In this document: piece after piece, positions 27,149 through 35,058 of the stretch
Layout of the letters: each line of letters begins with the position of its first letter
How positions within the stretch are numbered: position 1 is the first letter of the stretch
DNA from: DASYTH01 sp035942955
Lineage (GTDB): Bacteria; Actinomycetota; Actinomycetes; Mycobacteriales; Pseudonocardiaceae
Direction: 5' to 3'
Length of the DNA stretch: 64,000 bases
NCBI RefSeq assembly: GCF_035942955.1
Contig: NZ_DASZCQ010000204.1
Location: 1 to 64,000, forward strand
The notes under the pieces: model-generated
What the model saw: only the letters and a program-made list of their open reading frames with translations
What the model was told of the DNA's origin: nothing
Database searches by the model: none
Translations under genes and position numbers: made by a program

Positions 27149-29371
27149 ATGCGGCACTTTGACGGTCGGAAGCCGGTTCGCGATGCCGGCGGCACGGCGC
27201 CGGTCCCCGGGCAGCCGGCGCGACCGAGGGAACGAAGGATGCTCGGCCTGCAGGCGACGGCGGGCAACCGCGCGACGGCCACCTTCATCCAGTGCGCACG
27301 GCCGGTCGTCGCTCGGGTGCCCGGTGCTACCGCCGTGCTGCACGAGCACCGGGGGCTGACCGCCGGTGCCGCCGAAACCACGGCGCTCGTGGAACGGCTC
27401 ATCGGCGAGATGGGATGGCAGAAGACCAGCGCCTGGGCCTACCGGTTCATCAATGCCGACCCGGCAACGGACCTCAGGTACGGCGGGGACGCTGCCCTCG
27501 TCGCCCGGTGCCGCGACACCTTGCGGGCCGAGATCACCTCGCGGCAGCAGCGGGTGCAGTGGCTGACCGGTCACGTCACCGGCGACCTGAACATCGCCCC
27601 GGCCAGGGATGGAGCGTTCGATTCCGAGGCGGACAAGGAAACGCTGGATCTGCTCGACCAGAGCGAAGCGAAGCTCCGCGCGGAGCTGGCCCGGTACGGT
27701 CTCAAGGTCTCGGGCCGGGTGTTCAAGGACTACTCGATGACGGGTGGGCCGCTGCAACAGGGCATCCGCGACAACGCGCGCGACCTCGCGGCCAGGCGGG
27801 ACACCGCCGACGGTCTCGGAAAGTCATTCACCGACGCGAAGCGGCAGTACGACCGGCTCCGGCAGCCCTCCGGCGAGACGCCCGACACGTCGGGAGTTCT
27901 GGCGCTGACCGAGGCCGCACGCCGGCCGTGGATGGATGCCGAGAAGGCCTATCGCGAGGCGTGCAACAAGGCGCAGGCCACGTATTCCGTGCTCGCCGCC
28001 TACACGTATGGGGACGACGCGGCGGACAAGCTGCGCGAGCTTGCCGCACGAAGCCCGTCGGACATGGCCGAGTCGCTGTACAAGACGATCGACGAGCGGC
28101 TGGAGAACATCAAGAAGGTACGCGCCGAGATCCGTGAGTCGGGTGGGCGGTACGACCCGTGGAAGCATCCCACTATCGTCAACCGCACCAAACCGAGGCT
28201 GGCGCTGGCGCCATGGGAGGCCCGAGTCGTCGACGAGCGGGCGATCGCGGCCCGCAAGGGGTCGGGCGACGACGACGCCATGATGTGGGCGGTCATCGCC
28301 ATCGGGCTCGGGCTGCTCAGCGCGATCCCGACGGGCGGTTCCGGCCTGGTCGCCGGCGTCGCGGCCGGCGCCGCCGTGCTCAGCACGGCGTACAGCCTCA
28401 CGACGCTGTACGAGCACTACAAGGACTACAGCCTGGCCAGCGCCGAGCATCTGTCCACCTTCGACCAGGCCGAGGCGATCTCGCAGGAGGCCCCGAGCCT
28501 GATGTGGCTGGCCTGGGATCTGCTCGACCTGGGAATGAACGTCTTCGGGGCGGCTAAGGCGTTCCAGGCGCTGCGCGGGGCGATGGCGGCCGCCGAGAAG
28601 GGCGGGCTCAAGGCGCTGCCGGAGCTCATCAAGGCCACCGATCAGGCCGGCCTCGGTGTCGCGGCGCGCAGCCGCGTGGTCGGCACCGTGCTCGCCAACT
28701 CCGGCCGGACGCTGCAAGAAATGCTGCAGGCCCTCCGCGACGGCCTGGCCGCGGCGAAGCCCGCTCCCGGTAAGGAGGCGCTGCTGGAGGCAATAAGGGT
28801 GGCCGCGGAAAAGCTGTCGAAGCGGCATATCGTCCGGATCGGCGGAAGCACCACGCGCGGTCCGGTCAATGGCATGGTGAAGGCGCTCGAGGAGAGCGGC
28901 AAGCTGCGCCCCGGCGATGATGCCCGCAACGTCGCGGTGCGACTGATCAAGGATTTCAACGCCGGCGGCCGGAAAACTGCCGGAATGTATGTGGAAGCCT
29001 ACGATCTGATAATGCTACGCGACAATGAAAACTTGGTCGGCGCGCTGACCCATGAGATAGCGCATCGCGCGCAGGTCATCGAGAAGCGGTTCCAGGCACT
29101 GGGTACCCTGCGCACCGAGTTTCAGGCGCTTCACATGGAGCGAGAAATTCTGCAGATGCTGCCCGAGGATCTGGTGATCAGCGCCGATCAGAAATTGCTA
29201 CGAATGTCGAGTGACGAGGCGATTGTCAACCGGATCATGGACGACTCGCACTACGCCGACCTCATCGCCAAGGAGAAGATCGCCAACCCCGGCATGGAGC
29301 TGCTGCCGGATTCGAAGCAGGACGCGGCTATGATCGAAAATTGGTTCCTCGCGGGTTCCGCGGCCAGGTAG
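27149..29371 (+). CDS. Putative effector: eCIS-cargo-like N-terminus, hydrophobic segment, HEIAH metallopeptidase-like C-terminus
   Basis: 740 aa, no overall family recognised. Residues 34-48 read LQATAGNRATATFIQ, matching the L-Q-x-x-A-G-N-R-A motif common at the N-terminus of actinobacterial proteins tied to extracellular contractile injection systems (DUF4157-like cargo). Residues 60-350 are charged and helical. A hydrophobic stretch at about 378-420 (WAVIAIGLGLLSAIPTGGSG) could cross or insert into a membrane. The C-terminal part has HEIAH at 635-639, a zinc-peptidase motif, with E690 (SSDEAIVNR) as a candidate third ligand. The last ~450 bases look less GC-rich than their surroundings. 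No injection-system genes are nearby. ATG at 27149 follows GGGGCGGG. Confidence 0.6.
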   Translation: MRHFDGRKPVRDAGGTAPVPGQPARPRERRMLGLQATAGNRATATFIQCARPVVARVPGATAVLHEHRGLTAGAAETTALVERLIGEMGWQKTSAWAYRFINADPATDLRYGGDAALVARCRDTLRAEITSRQQRVQWLTGHVTGDLNIAPARDGAFDSEADKETLDLLDQSEAKLRAELARYGLKVSGRVFKDYSMTGGPLQQGIRDNARDLAARRDTADGLGKSFTDAKRQYDRLRQPSGETPDTSGVLALTEAARRPWMDAEKAYREACNKAQATYSVLAAYTYGDDAADKLRELAARSPSDMAESLYKTIDERLENIKKVRAEIRESGGRYDPWKHPTIVNRTKPRLALAPWEARVVDERAIAARKGSGDDDAMMWAVIAIGLGLLSAIPTGGSGLVAGVAAGAAVLSTAYSLTTLYEHYKDYSLASAEHLSTFDQAEAISQEAPSLMWLAWDLLDLGMNVFGAAKAFQALRGAMAAAEKGGLKALPELIKATDQAGLGVAARSRVVGTVLANSGRTLQEMLQALRDGLAAAKPAPGKEALLEAIRVAAEKLSKRHIVRIGGSTTRGPVNGMVKALEESGKLRPGDDARNVAVRLIKDFNAGGRKTAGMYVEAYDLIMLRDNENLVGALTHEIAHRAQVIEKRFQALGTLRTEFQALHMEREILQMLPEDLVISADQKLLRMSSDEAIVNRIMDDSHYADLIAKEKIANPGMELLPDSKQDAAMIENWFLAGSAAR

Positions 29372-29377
29372 CGGCGA

Positions 29378-29734
29378 TCAGCGGACCCGACTCCGCACCA
29401 CCCCCAGCCAGATGATCACCAGGCCGCCACCGAAGAACATCGGCCACGAGTAGAAGATCCGGTCGCCGATCGCCCGCTCACACATGTCCACGTAGGACAC
29501 CATGGTCTCGCGGTCGGGCTGGTCGAGTCCCGCCGCGACCGATCCCGTCTCCACCCCACCGATGGTGTTGCCGCAACTCACACTGGCCGGCATGGCCGGG
29601 TCGGGACCCGCGACGTGCACCGGTATCAATGCCAGGATGAGCCCGACCAGCAGCGCGACCGTCGCCAGGACCACGATGAACCCACGCGGGGACAGCGTGA
29701 TCTTGGCGAGCGGATCGGAGGCTTCCTCGATCAT
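29378..29734 (-). CDS. Small membrane protein
   Basis: 118 aa with two predicted helices: IVVLATVALLVGLILALIPV and a C-terminal WPMFFGGGLVIIWLGVV. The loop between them (about 50 residues, two cysteines in VSCGNT and DMCERA) is probably extracytoplasmic and disulphide-bonded. The family is not recognised. ATG at 29734 overlaps the stop of the GGCT-like gene (ATGA), so it is translated together with it. The longer frame to 29836 is discarded as it lies inside that gene. Converges on the putative effector with 6 bases between the genes. Confidence 0.65.
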   Translation of the reverse strand: MIEEASDPLAKITLSPRGFIVVLATVALLVGLILALIPVHVAGPDPAMPASVSCGNTIGGVETGSVAAGLDQPDRETMVSYVDMCERAIGDRIFYSWPMFFGGGLVIIWLGVVRSRVR

Positions 29735-30138
29735 GCGCCAAGGGTGCCTCGCGGACCCCGGTCGTGACCAGCGCTCGGCCGAAGATGGGGCCACGGCTCG
29801 GTGAGCCGGCGCAGTCCGGCGAAACCCGCGATCCACACGTAGGTCCAGCAGTCGACGCCGTCGGAAAGGGTGACCCGGACCCGGCGGTACTCCACACCCT
29901 CGTATTCGTCCATCGCGGACAGCGCGGCATCGCTGGGCGCGCGCAGCTCCACGACCCAGCCGCGCACCACCGGGCCCGAGCCGGAGTCCAGCCGCAGCGC
30001 CGGGTAGCCGCGGCCGGTGTCGTAGAGGACACCGGGCAGTGACGCCGGCCGCGGGCTGCCCGACACGAACGGCTCGAGCAGCCGCCAGTGGGTGGCGCCG
30101 GGCTGGAGCGTGCCGTAGACGAACAGCCGGTCGCTCAT
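29731..30138 (-). CDS. Gamma-glutamylcyclotransferase/AIG2-like protein
   Basis: 135 aa starting MSDRLFVYGTLQPGATHWRL, where YGTL is the substrate-loop signature of the GGCT/AIG2/YtfP fold; the catalytic-type glutamate is likely in MDEYEGVEYRR. These proteins cleave or rearrange gamma-glutamyl compounds, but most bacterial members are untested. The ATG immediately follows the last base of a 94-bp element that supplies the ribosome site GAGGTGAT. Coupled to the small membrane protein downstream. Confidence 0.82.
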   Translation of the reverse strand: MSDRLFVYGTLQPGATHWRLLEPFVSGSPRPASLPGVLYDTGRGYPALRLDSGSGPVVRGWVVELRAPSDAALSAMDEYEGVEYRRVRVTLSDGVDCWTYVWIAGFAGLRRLTEPWPHLRPSAGHDRGPRGTLGA

Positions 30139-30232
30139 CCCATCACCTCGCAAGCTCGGTGATGGCGACCCTGCCGCCTCGTTCCTCGGCGACAGGGCAG
30201 TGCCTATGGTTCGCTCCGCAAGCTCCGCTCAC
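30139..30232 (-). repeat. 94-bp start-codon-abutting element, copy 1
   Basis: Read on the minus strand it begins GTGAGCGGAGCTTGCGGAGC and ends GAGGTGATGGG, directly next to the ATG of the GGCT-like gene. The stem arms are CCCTGTCGCC/GGCGGCAGGG: relative to copy 0 one C-G pair became T-A and one T-A became T-G, so pairing is kept. It also carries the CATCACC/GGTGATG hairpin over the ribosome site. Confidence 0.85.
30143..30232 (-). CDS. Putative 29-codon leader ORF (copy 1)
   Basis: GTG start, MSGACGANHRHCPVAE then VAITELAR and TGA. The stop is 4 bases before the ATG of the GGCT-like gene. Its own start is preceded by the ribosome site GAGGTGAT at the end of copy 2, making this the best-supported of the three leader ORFs. 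Confidence 0.4.
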   Translation of the reverse strand: MSGACGANHRHCPVAEERGGRVAITELAR

Positions 30233-30326
30233 CCCATCACCTCGCAAGCTCGGTGATGGCGACCCTGCCGCCTCGTTCCTCGGCGACAGGACGGTGCCTA
30301 TGGTTCGCTCCGCAAGCTCCGCTCAC
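30233..30326 (-). repeat. 94-bp start-codon-abutting element, copy 2
   Basis: Directly joined head-to-tail to copy 1 with no spacer. Differs from copy 1 at only about two positions (ACTGCCC versus ACCGTCC on the minus strand), one of which turns the outermost stem pair into a T-G wobble. It begins 10 bases after the stop of the C39-like peptidase gene. Confidence 0.85.
30237..30326 (-). CDS. Putative 29-codon leader ORF (copy 2)
   Basis: GTG start, MSGACGANHRHRPVAE then VAITELAR and TGA. The stop is 4 bases before the GTG of the next leader ORF. It follows the C39-like gene by 10 bases, so all ORFs from 31.6 to 29.4 kb on this strand could be one transcript. Confidence 0.35.
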   Translation of the reverse strand: MSGACGANHRHRPVAEERGGRVAITELAR

Positions 30327-30336
30327 TCGATCCAGG

Positions 30337-31638
30337 TTACGGGCCGGGGTGGCCCACCGGCTTGATGATGTACGCGATGCCGCCCGAGCCGCTGGCGACC
30401 TTGCCGCTGGCCGTGTACCGCTTGGTGCGCAACCAGATCGTCTCGAACTGATCCCGGCGGTACACGTTGCGCACCTCCTCGTTGCTGCTCGACGCGGGGT
30501 CGTTGGCGATCACGTCACCGTTCTCGGTGAAGCCGACGATCACCATCAGGTGGCCCGCAGTGCCGTAACCGGCGCCGTCCAGCTCGTCCTCGCGGAACGA
30601 CTGCGAGGTGATCACCGGGATGCCGGCCAGGATGTAGCGCTCGAGCTCGGCGAGCGAGTGCAGCCGGGTCACGTGGCCGGACAGGCCGAAGCTCGCCGCG
30701 TAGGCGGTGTTGAACGGCCAGTTGCCGGTGCCGTCGTAGTCGCGGTCGTAGGTGAACCGCGCGGCGTGGTCGACCGACGGGTCCGCAATGGACGGATCCA
30801 CCCAGGACAGGTCCTCGGAGCTCGGCCGCCGGCCCCAGTACTCCACGACCATCTCGGTCGACGTCGGGCTGCACCACGCCTCGCCGCCCCCGCCGTACTG
30901 CGGGTACTCACCAATGTGGACGTTCTGCGAGTAGCGCGGCACCGGCAGCTCGCGGCCCCACGCGCCGGCCGGCGGTGAGATCGGCACCGTGAACCGGTCC
31001 GGGATCGCCGACGCCATGGCGCCGACCATGGTCAGCGTCGGGGTGACCCGGCTGCCCGCCTCCCGGTAGAGCGTGACGCGCAACCGGTAGGACCGCAGCG
31101 TCACGCCGCTGGCCGCCACGAACGTGTCGACGTCGACGAAGCCGGACGCGTCGGACTGGTCGGGCACGCTGGTGCGCAGGATGTCGGTGTCGCCGAACGC
31201 CCACCGGCCCATGACGTACCAGGACGTGGTGGCCCCGGCCGCGGTCCGGCCCTGCATCTCGACCTGCAGCCAGGTGCCGGCCGGCGTGCTGGCGTTCCAG
31301 GACGCGACGAGCTGGGTGGCGTCGAAGCCCTGCCGGTACATCGGCGAGGTCCACCGGGCGTAGTCGTACCGCCGGGTGGTGCCAAGACCCGGCTCGGTGT
31401 GCTCGATCGTGCCGACGGGCCAACCGATCCGCACCCCGCCGCGGGCGGCCGGGAGCAGGCCCTCGGACTGGCCGGTGAGGAAGTCGAGCCGGGACCGCCA
31501 CTGGTGGAAGTCGACCGGCGCGCTGTCGGTGGCCGGGTCGGCCGCGGCCCCGGCCGGCAGCGACACGGCCATGGCGGCCCCGGCGAGTCCGGCGAGGAGC
31601 AGGTGGGCAAGGCGAGACCGGAACGGATGGGCGCTCAT
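30337..31638 (-). CDS. Secreted C39-like cysteine peptidase
   Basis: 433 aa. A Sec-type signal peptide (HPFRSRLAHLLLAGLAGAAM then AVSLPAGAAADP) exports it. The first half is a beta-rich region of unknown role (HQWRSRLDFLTGQSEGLL onwards). The second half is Peptidase_C39_2: cysteine in EAWCSPTSTEMV, histidine in GHLMVIVGFTENG and acid in VIANDPAS. It is probably an extracellular protease or amidase. ATG at 31638 is used; a TTG at 31659 with AGGA 7 bases upstream is an alternative. The gene is 49 bases downstream of padR. Confidence 0.85.
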   Translation of the reverse strand: MSAHPFRSRLAHLLLAGLAGAAMAVSLPAGAAADPATDSAPVDFHQWRSRLDFLTGQSEGLLPAARGGVRIGWPVGTIEHTEPGLGTTRRYDYARWTSPMYRQGFDATQLVASWNASTPAGTWLQVEMQGRTAAGATTSWYVMGRWAFGDTDILRTSVPDQSDASGFVDVDTFVAASGVTLRSYRLRVTLYREAGSRVTPTLTMVGAMASAIPDRFTVPISPPAGAWGRELPVPRYSQNVHIGEYPQYGGGGEAWCSPTSTEMVVEYWGRRPSSEDLSWVDPSIADPSVDHAARFTYDRDYDGTGNWPFNTAYAASFGLSGHVTRLHSLAELERYILAGIPVITSQSFREDELDGAGYGTAGHLMVIVGFTENGDVIANDPASSSNEEVRNVYRRDQFETIWLRTKRYTASGKVASGSGGIAYIIKPVGHPGP

Positions 31639-31687
31639 GGTGGTGATTTTCGCGCTCAACGAAGATCCTGTAAATAGTTCGCCTGAC

Positions 31688-32317
31688 CTACTTCTCGTCC
31701 TGCTTGTCCGCCTCCAGCTCGGCCAGGAAGTCCGCCCAGAACTGCTCGACCGTGCGCTCGTAGCGCAGGCCCAGCTCCAGGGTCTTGACCTGCCACTCGT
31801 CGGCGACGTCGACGATGCGCTCGTGCTGCTTGAGGTAGCCGTCGGCCCTGGCGCGATGCGACTCGTACCGGTCGCGGGCCAGCTGGATCAGGTCCTCCCG
31901 CTCGCCGAAGGCCGCGAAGAACAGCTTCAGCAGGCCGAGATCGCGCACCTCGGTCTGCTCGCGCGTCGGGGTGGCCAGCCAGTCGCGCAGGGCCTTGCGG
32001 CCGGCCCGGGTGATCGAGTAGGTGCGCTTGCGCCGGCCGCCCTGCTCGACGCTCTCGGTCACCAGGCCGTCGGCCACCAGCCGCATCGGCTCGTCGTACA
32101 GCTGGGAGTGTGCGAACGCCCAGAAGTTGCCGATGGTGTAGGCGATCCGCTGCTTGAGGTCGTAGCTGGTGGCCGGGCCGTGGCACAGCATGCCCAGCAC
32201 GACGTACGACGTCGCGTTGAGCTTGCGCGTGCGGTCGCCGGCGCGCGCGGGCACCGGGGCCACGGACTCGGCTGGCAGGCGGGTCACCTCCCTCGGGTGA
32301 TCGGCCCGAAGATACAT
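31688..32317 (-). CDS. PadR family transcriptional regulator
   Basis: 209 aa. The winged-helix PadR domain is clear: NATSYVVLGMLCHGPATSYD, then QLYDEPMRLVADGLVT and RKRTYSITRAGRKAL. A C-terminal Vir_act_alpha_C-like helical domain (AFGEREDLIQLARDRYESHR) provides dimerisation. The start is uncertain: ATG at 32317 is used, but GTG at 32287 is possible. It lies between the acyl-CoA ligase gene and the C39-like gene on the same strand and may control either. Confidence 0.85.
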   Translation of the reverse strand: MYLRADHPREVTRLPAESVAPVPARAGDRTRKLNATSYVVLGMLCHGPATSYDLKQRIAYTIGNFWAFAHSQLYDEPMRLVADGLVTESVEQGGRRKRTYSITRAGRKALRDWLATPTREQTEVRDLGLLKLFFAAFGEREDLIQLARDRYESHRARADGYLKQHERIVDVADEWQVKTLELGLRYERTVEQFWADFLAELEADKQDEK

Positions 32318-32486
32318 ACCAACCGGGAGGTTAGCCGCGTGACGGCGGATCAACCCGGCCATTGGACGTCATCGGACGGCCCGGCCCACCGTGACCCCGC
32401 GACGAGCCGGCCGCCGTCGTCCGCAATGCCCACCATATCCGCCCCGCACACCACAATTCGGCGATCCGCGGGCAACGGGCGGGATT

Positions 32487-34121
32487 TCAGCTCAAGTGGT
32501 GAATGTCCAGCTTCCCCTCGGCATGGGCGGCGCGCAGGCGCTTCTTGTCGAACTTGCCGACGCTGGTCTTGGGGACCTCCTCGACGAACGCCCAGTGCTC
32601 CGGCAGCTGCCACTTGGCCACCTTGTCGGCCAGGAAGGCGCGCAGCTCCTCCGGATCGGCGGTGTGGCCCTCCCGCAGGACGACGGCCACCAGCGGGCGC
32701 TCGTCCCACTTCTCGTCCGGGACGCCGATCACCGCGGCCTCGGCCACGGCGGGGTGCGCCATCACGGCGTTCTCGAGGTCGACCGAGGAGATCCACTCAC
32801 CGCCGGACTTGATGATGTCCTTGGCCCGGTCGGTCAGGCGCAGGAAGCCGTCCGGGGTGATGGTGCCGACGTCGCCGGTGCGCAGCCAGCCGGAGTCGAA
32901 CTTCTCGGACCCCTCGTCACCCTCCGACATCCGGTAGTACGACTCGGTCACCCAGGGACCGGCCACCTCGAGCTCGCCGACGCTCTCGCCGTCCCACGGG
33001 ACCTCCTTGCCGTCGTCGTCGACGAGGCGGGCGCGCACCGACGCCGGGAAGCGGCCCTGCAGGATGCGGTACTCCCAGGCCCGCTCCGGAGGCAGCCCGG
33101 CCGGCGGACGGGACACGCAGCCCAGCGGCGACGTCTCGGTCATCCCCCAGGCGTGCACGAGCGTCACGCCCAACTCGTCGAACGCCCGCATCAGCGCCGG
33201 CGGGCAGGCCGAGCCGCCGACGATCACCTCACGCAGCGGGGCCAGGTCCTGCGGGTGCTCCTTGAGGTGGGCGAGCAGGCCCTGCCAGATCGTCGGCACC
33301 GCCCCGCCCATCGTCGGCTTCTCCGCGGCGATCAGCCTGGCCAGCGGCTCGGGCTGGAGGAACCGGTCCGGCATGATCAGCGAGGCGCCGACCATCAGCG
33401 CCGCGTACGGCAGGCCCCAGGACATCGCGTGGAACTGCGGCACAATCACCAGCGCGCGGTCGGCCTGGGACAGCGCCTGCGAGTCGGTCATGCACACCTG
33501 CATGGAGTGCAGCCAGATCGAGCGGTGCGAGTAGACCACGCCCTTGGGGTTGCCGGTGGTGCCGGACGTGTAGCACATCGCCGCGGCCGAGCGCTCGTCC
33601 ACGTCGGGCCACGGGAACTCCTCCGGCTGACCGGCCAGCAGGTCGGCATACGAGTGGACCTGGACGCCGTCCGGGGCCTGCAGCGCGCTGGTGTCACCGT
33701 TGACCACGATCACGTGCCGCACCGTCCGGAACGTCGGCAGCACCTTGGCCAGCAGCGGCACCACCGTGGCGTCGACCAGGATCACGTGGTCCTCGGCGTG
33801 GTTGGCGACGTAGGTCAGCTGATCGGGGAACAGGCGCAGGTTGAGCGTGTGCAGCACCGCGCCCATGGCGGGCACGGCGAGGTAGGCCACGAAGTGCTCG
33901 GTGTTGTTCCACATGAACGTGGCCACCCGCTGGTCGCCGGTGACCCCGAGACCGCGCAGGGCATGCGCAAGCCGAGCCGCCTCCCGACCCACCTCGGCAT
34001 AGCTCGACCTGCGGGAACCTTCGCCGGTCCAGGTGACGATCTCGCTGCCGGCGTGCACCCGGCAGCCGTGTCGCACGAGGTTGGCAATGGACAGTTGACC
34101 GTCCTGCATCGTGCTGCGCAT
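32487..34121 (-). CDS. Fatty-acid/medium-chain acyl-CoA ligase (AMP-forming)
   Basis: About 544 aa, ANL superfamily. Activates a carboxylic acid through an acyl-adenylate and transfers it to CoA. Motifs: P-loop-like YTSGTTGNPKGVVYSH, HAWGMTETSP, WLRTGDVGTI, DRAKDIIKSGGEWIS and the late catalytic lysine in KTSVGKFDKKRLR. The IVPQFHAMSWGLPY stretch and overall order match alkyl/medium-chain acyl-CoA ligases (AlkK-like). ATG at 34121 is chosen; MQDGQLSI at 34109 is an alternative. Divergent from mihF with 172 bases between. Confidence 0.9.
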   Translation of the reverse strand: MRSTMQDGQLSIANLVRHGCRVHAGSEIVTWTGEGSRRSSYAEVGREAARLAHALRGLGVTGDQRVATFMWNNTEHFVAYLAVPAMGAVLHTLNLRLFPDQLTYVANHAEDHVILVDATVVPLLAKVLPTFRTVRHVIVVNGDTSALQAPDGVQVHSYADLLAGQPEEFPWPDVDERSAAAMCYTSGTTGNPKGVVYSHRSIWLHSMQVCMTDSQALSQADRALVIVPQFHAMSWGLPYAALMVGASLIMPDRFLQPEPLARLIAAEKPTMGGAVPTIWQGLLAHLKEHPQDLAPLREVIVGGSACPPALMRAFDELGVTLVHAWGMTETSPLGCVSRPPAGLPPERAWEYRILQGRFPASVRARLVDDDGKEVPWDGESVGELEVAGPWVTESYYRMSEGDEGSEKFDSGWLRTGDVGTITPDGFLRLTDRAKDIIKSGGEWISSVDLENAVMAHPAVAEAAVIGVPDEKWDERPLVAVVLREGHTADPEELRAFLADKVAKWQLPEHWAFVEEVPKTSVGKFDKKRLRAAHAEGKLDIHHLS

Positions 34122-34293
34122 GGTCACCAACCCTATGCGGCACGCGGGCCCCGCGGCATGGTCGTCACGCACAGTTGTGCCTGGTCCCCGTTGGGTGGGA
34201 GCGCGGCGACGTTTGCGCGTGTCGCGCGGTGCATCCGCGCGGGTTGTCGTTTACTGGTCGGAGGCACTACCTCTGACTAGGAAGGATCATCAG

Positions 34294-34605
34294 GTGGCTC
34301 TGCCCACGTTGACTCCCGAGCAGCGCGCTGAGGCGTTGGCGAAGGCGGCCGAGGCGCGCAAGGCGCGGTCCGAGCTGCTGGCGTCGATCAAGTCCGGTAA
34401 GCAGTCCATCGCGTCGGTGCTGAAGCGGGCCAAGGATGACCAGACCGTCGGCAAGACCAAGGTGGCGGCTCTGCTCAAGGCGGTCCCGGGCATTGGCGCG
34501 GTGAAGGCGGCCGCCCTGCTCGAGCAGGCCGGCATCGACCCCAACAAGCGTGTCGCGGGTCTGGGGGAACGGCAGCGCGCGGCGCTGATCGACGCGTTGA
34601 ACTGA
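34294..34605 (+). CDS. mihF: Mycobacterial-type integration host factor
   Basis: A 103-aa nucleoid-associated protein essential in mycobacteria and sIHF in Streptomyces. The start VALPTLTPEQRAEALAKAAE and the helix-two-turn-helix/HhH segment LLKAVPGIGAVKAAALLEQ match the family; residues GLGERQRAALIDAL form the end. GTG at 34294 is preceded by AGGAAGGA. It bends DNA and influences transcription broadly. Genomes of this group normally place mihF next to gmk, but here it is flanked by an acyl-CoA ligase and a repeat array. Confidence 0.93.
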   Translation: MALPTLTPEQRAEALAKAAEARKARSELLASIKSGKQSIASVLKRAKDDQTVGKTKVAALLKAVPGIGAVKAAALLEQAGIDPNKRVAGLGERQRAALIDALN

Positions 34606-34664
34606 AAGGTGGGTCCCCGGGGGGAGGGGGCGCAGCGCTTCGGGTTGGTGGTCGGGTTGGCGGC

Positions 34665-34920
34665 CGGCGGCTGGTGTCGCGGGGCTTGGTTTGGCGGTCG
34701 GGTTGGGTTGGTGGCCGCCGGTTGGTACCGCGGGGCGTGACGCGGTGGTCGGGTTGGCTTGGTGGCCGCCGGTGGTGTCGCGGGGTTTGACGTGGTGGTT
34801 GGGTGGCGTCGACGGCTGCCGGTTGGTGTCGCGGGGCTTGGCTTGGCGGTCGAGTTGGGTTCGTGCCGCCGGTTGGTGCCGCGGGGCGTGACTTGGCGGT
34901 CGGGTTGGATTGGCGGCTGC
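34665..34920 (+). repeat. Five ~50-bp tandem repeats, G-rich, downstream of mihF
   Basis: Units at 34665-34718, 34719-34769, 34770-34819, 34820-34869 and 34870-34920, each near CGGTTGGTGTCGCGGGGCTT followed by GRCTTGGCGGTCGGGTTGG and a GCCGC end. Runs of GG and GGG (GGGTTGGGTTGGTGG) could form G-quadruplexes on the plus strand. The surrounding 34606-35058 gap (453 bases) shows no credible gene; it holds this array and the inverted repeat after it. Confidence 0.8.
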
Positions 34921-34926
34921 GGTTTC

Positions 34927-34983
34927 ATGCGATGAAGGGGGCTTTCGGCACGCTCGGCGTGAGGGAGGCTCCCTTCATCGCAT
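34927..34983. terminator. REP-like inverted repeat / terminator-like hairpin
   Basis: Perfect 13-bp arms ATGCGATGAAGGG (34927) and CCCTTCATCGCAT (ending 34983), an internal GGCACGCTCGGCGTGAGGG loop region, and TTTT right after the second arm. It may end transcription from mihF or be a copy of a dispersed palindromic repeat. Confidence 0.6.
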
Positions 34984-35058
34984 TTTGCTTCCAGTTGAAC
35001 GTGTTCAATGACACACCGGGGGCGTCGGGCCATTGGGACGCTCGGTCGTCATGATGGG

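Noticed and set aside
27149..29371. Polymorphic toxin of a contact-dependent or Rhs system
   Set aside because: No Rhs/YD repeats, no immunity-like gene downstream on the same strand, and the N-terminal motif points instead to injection-system cargo. The neighbour at 29378 is on the opposite strand.
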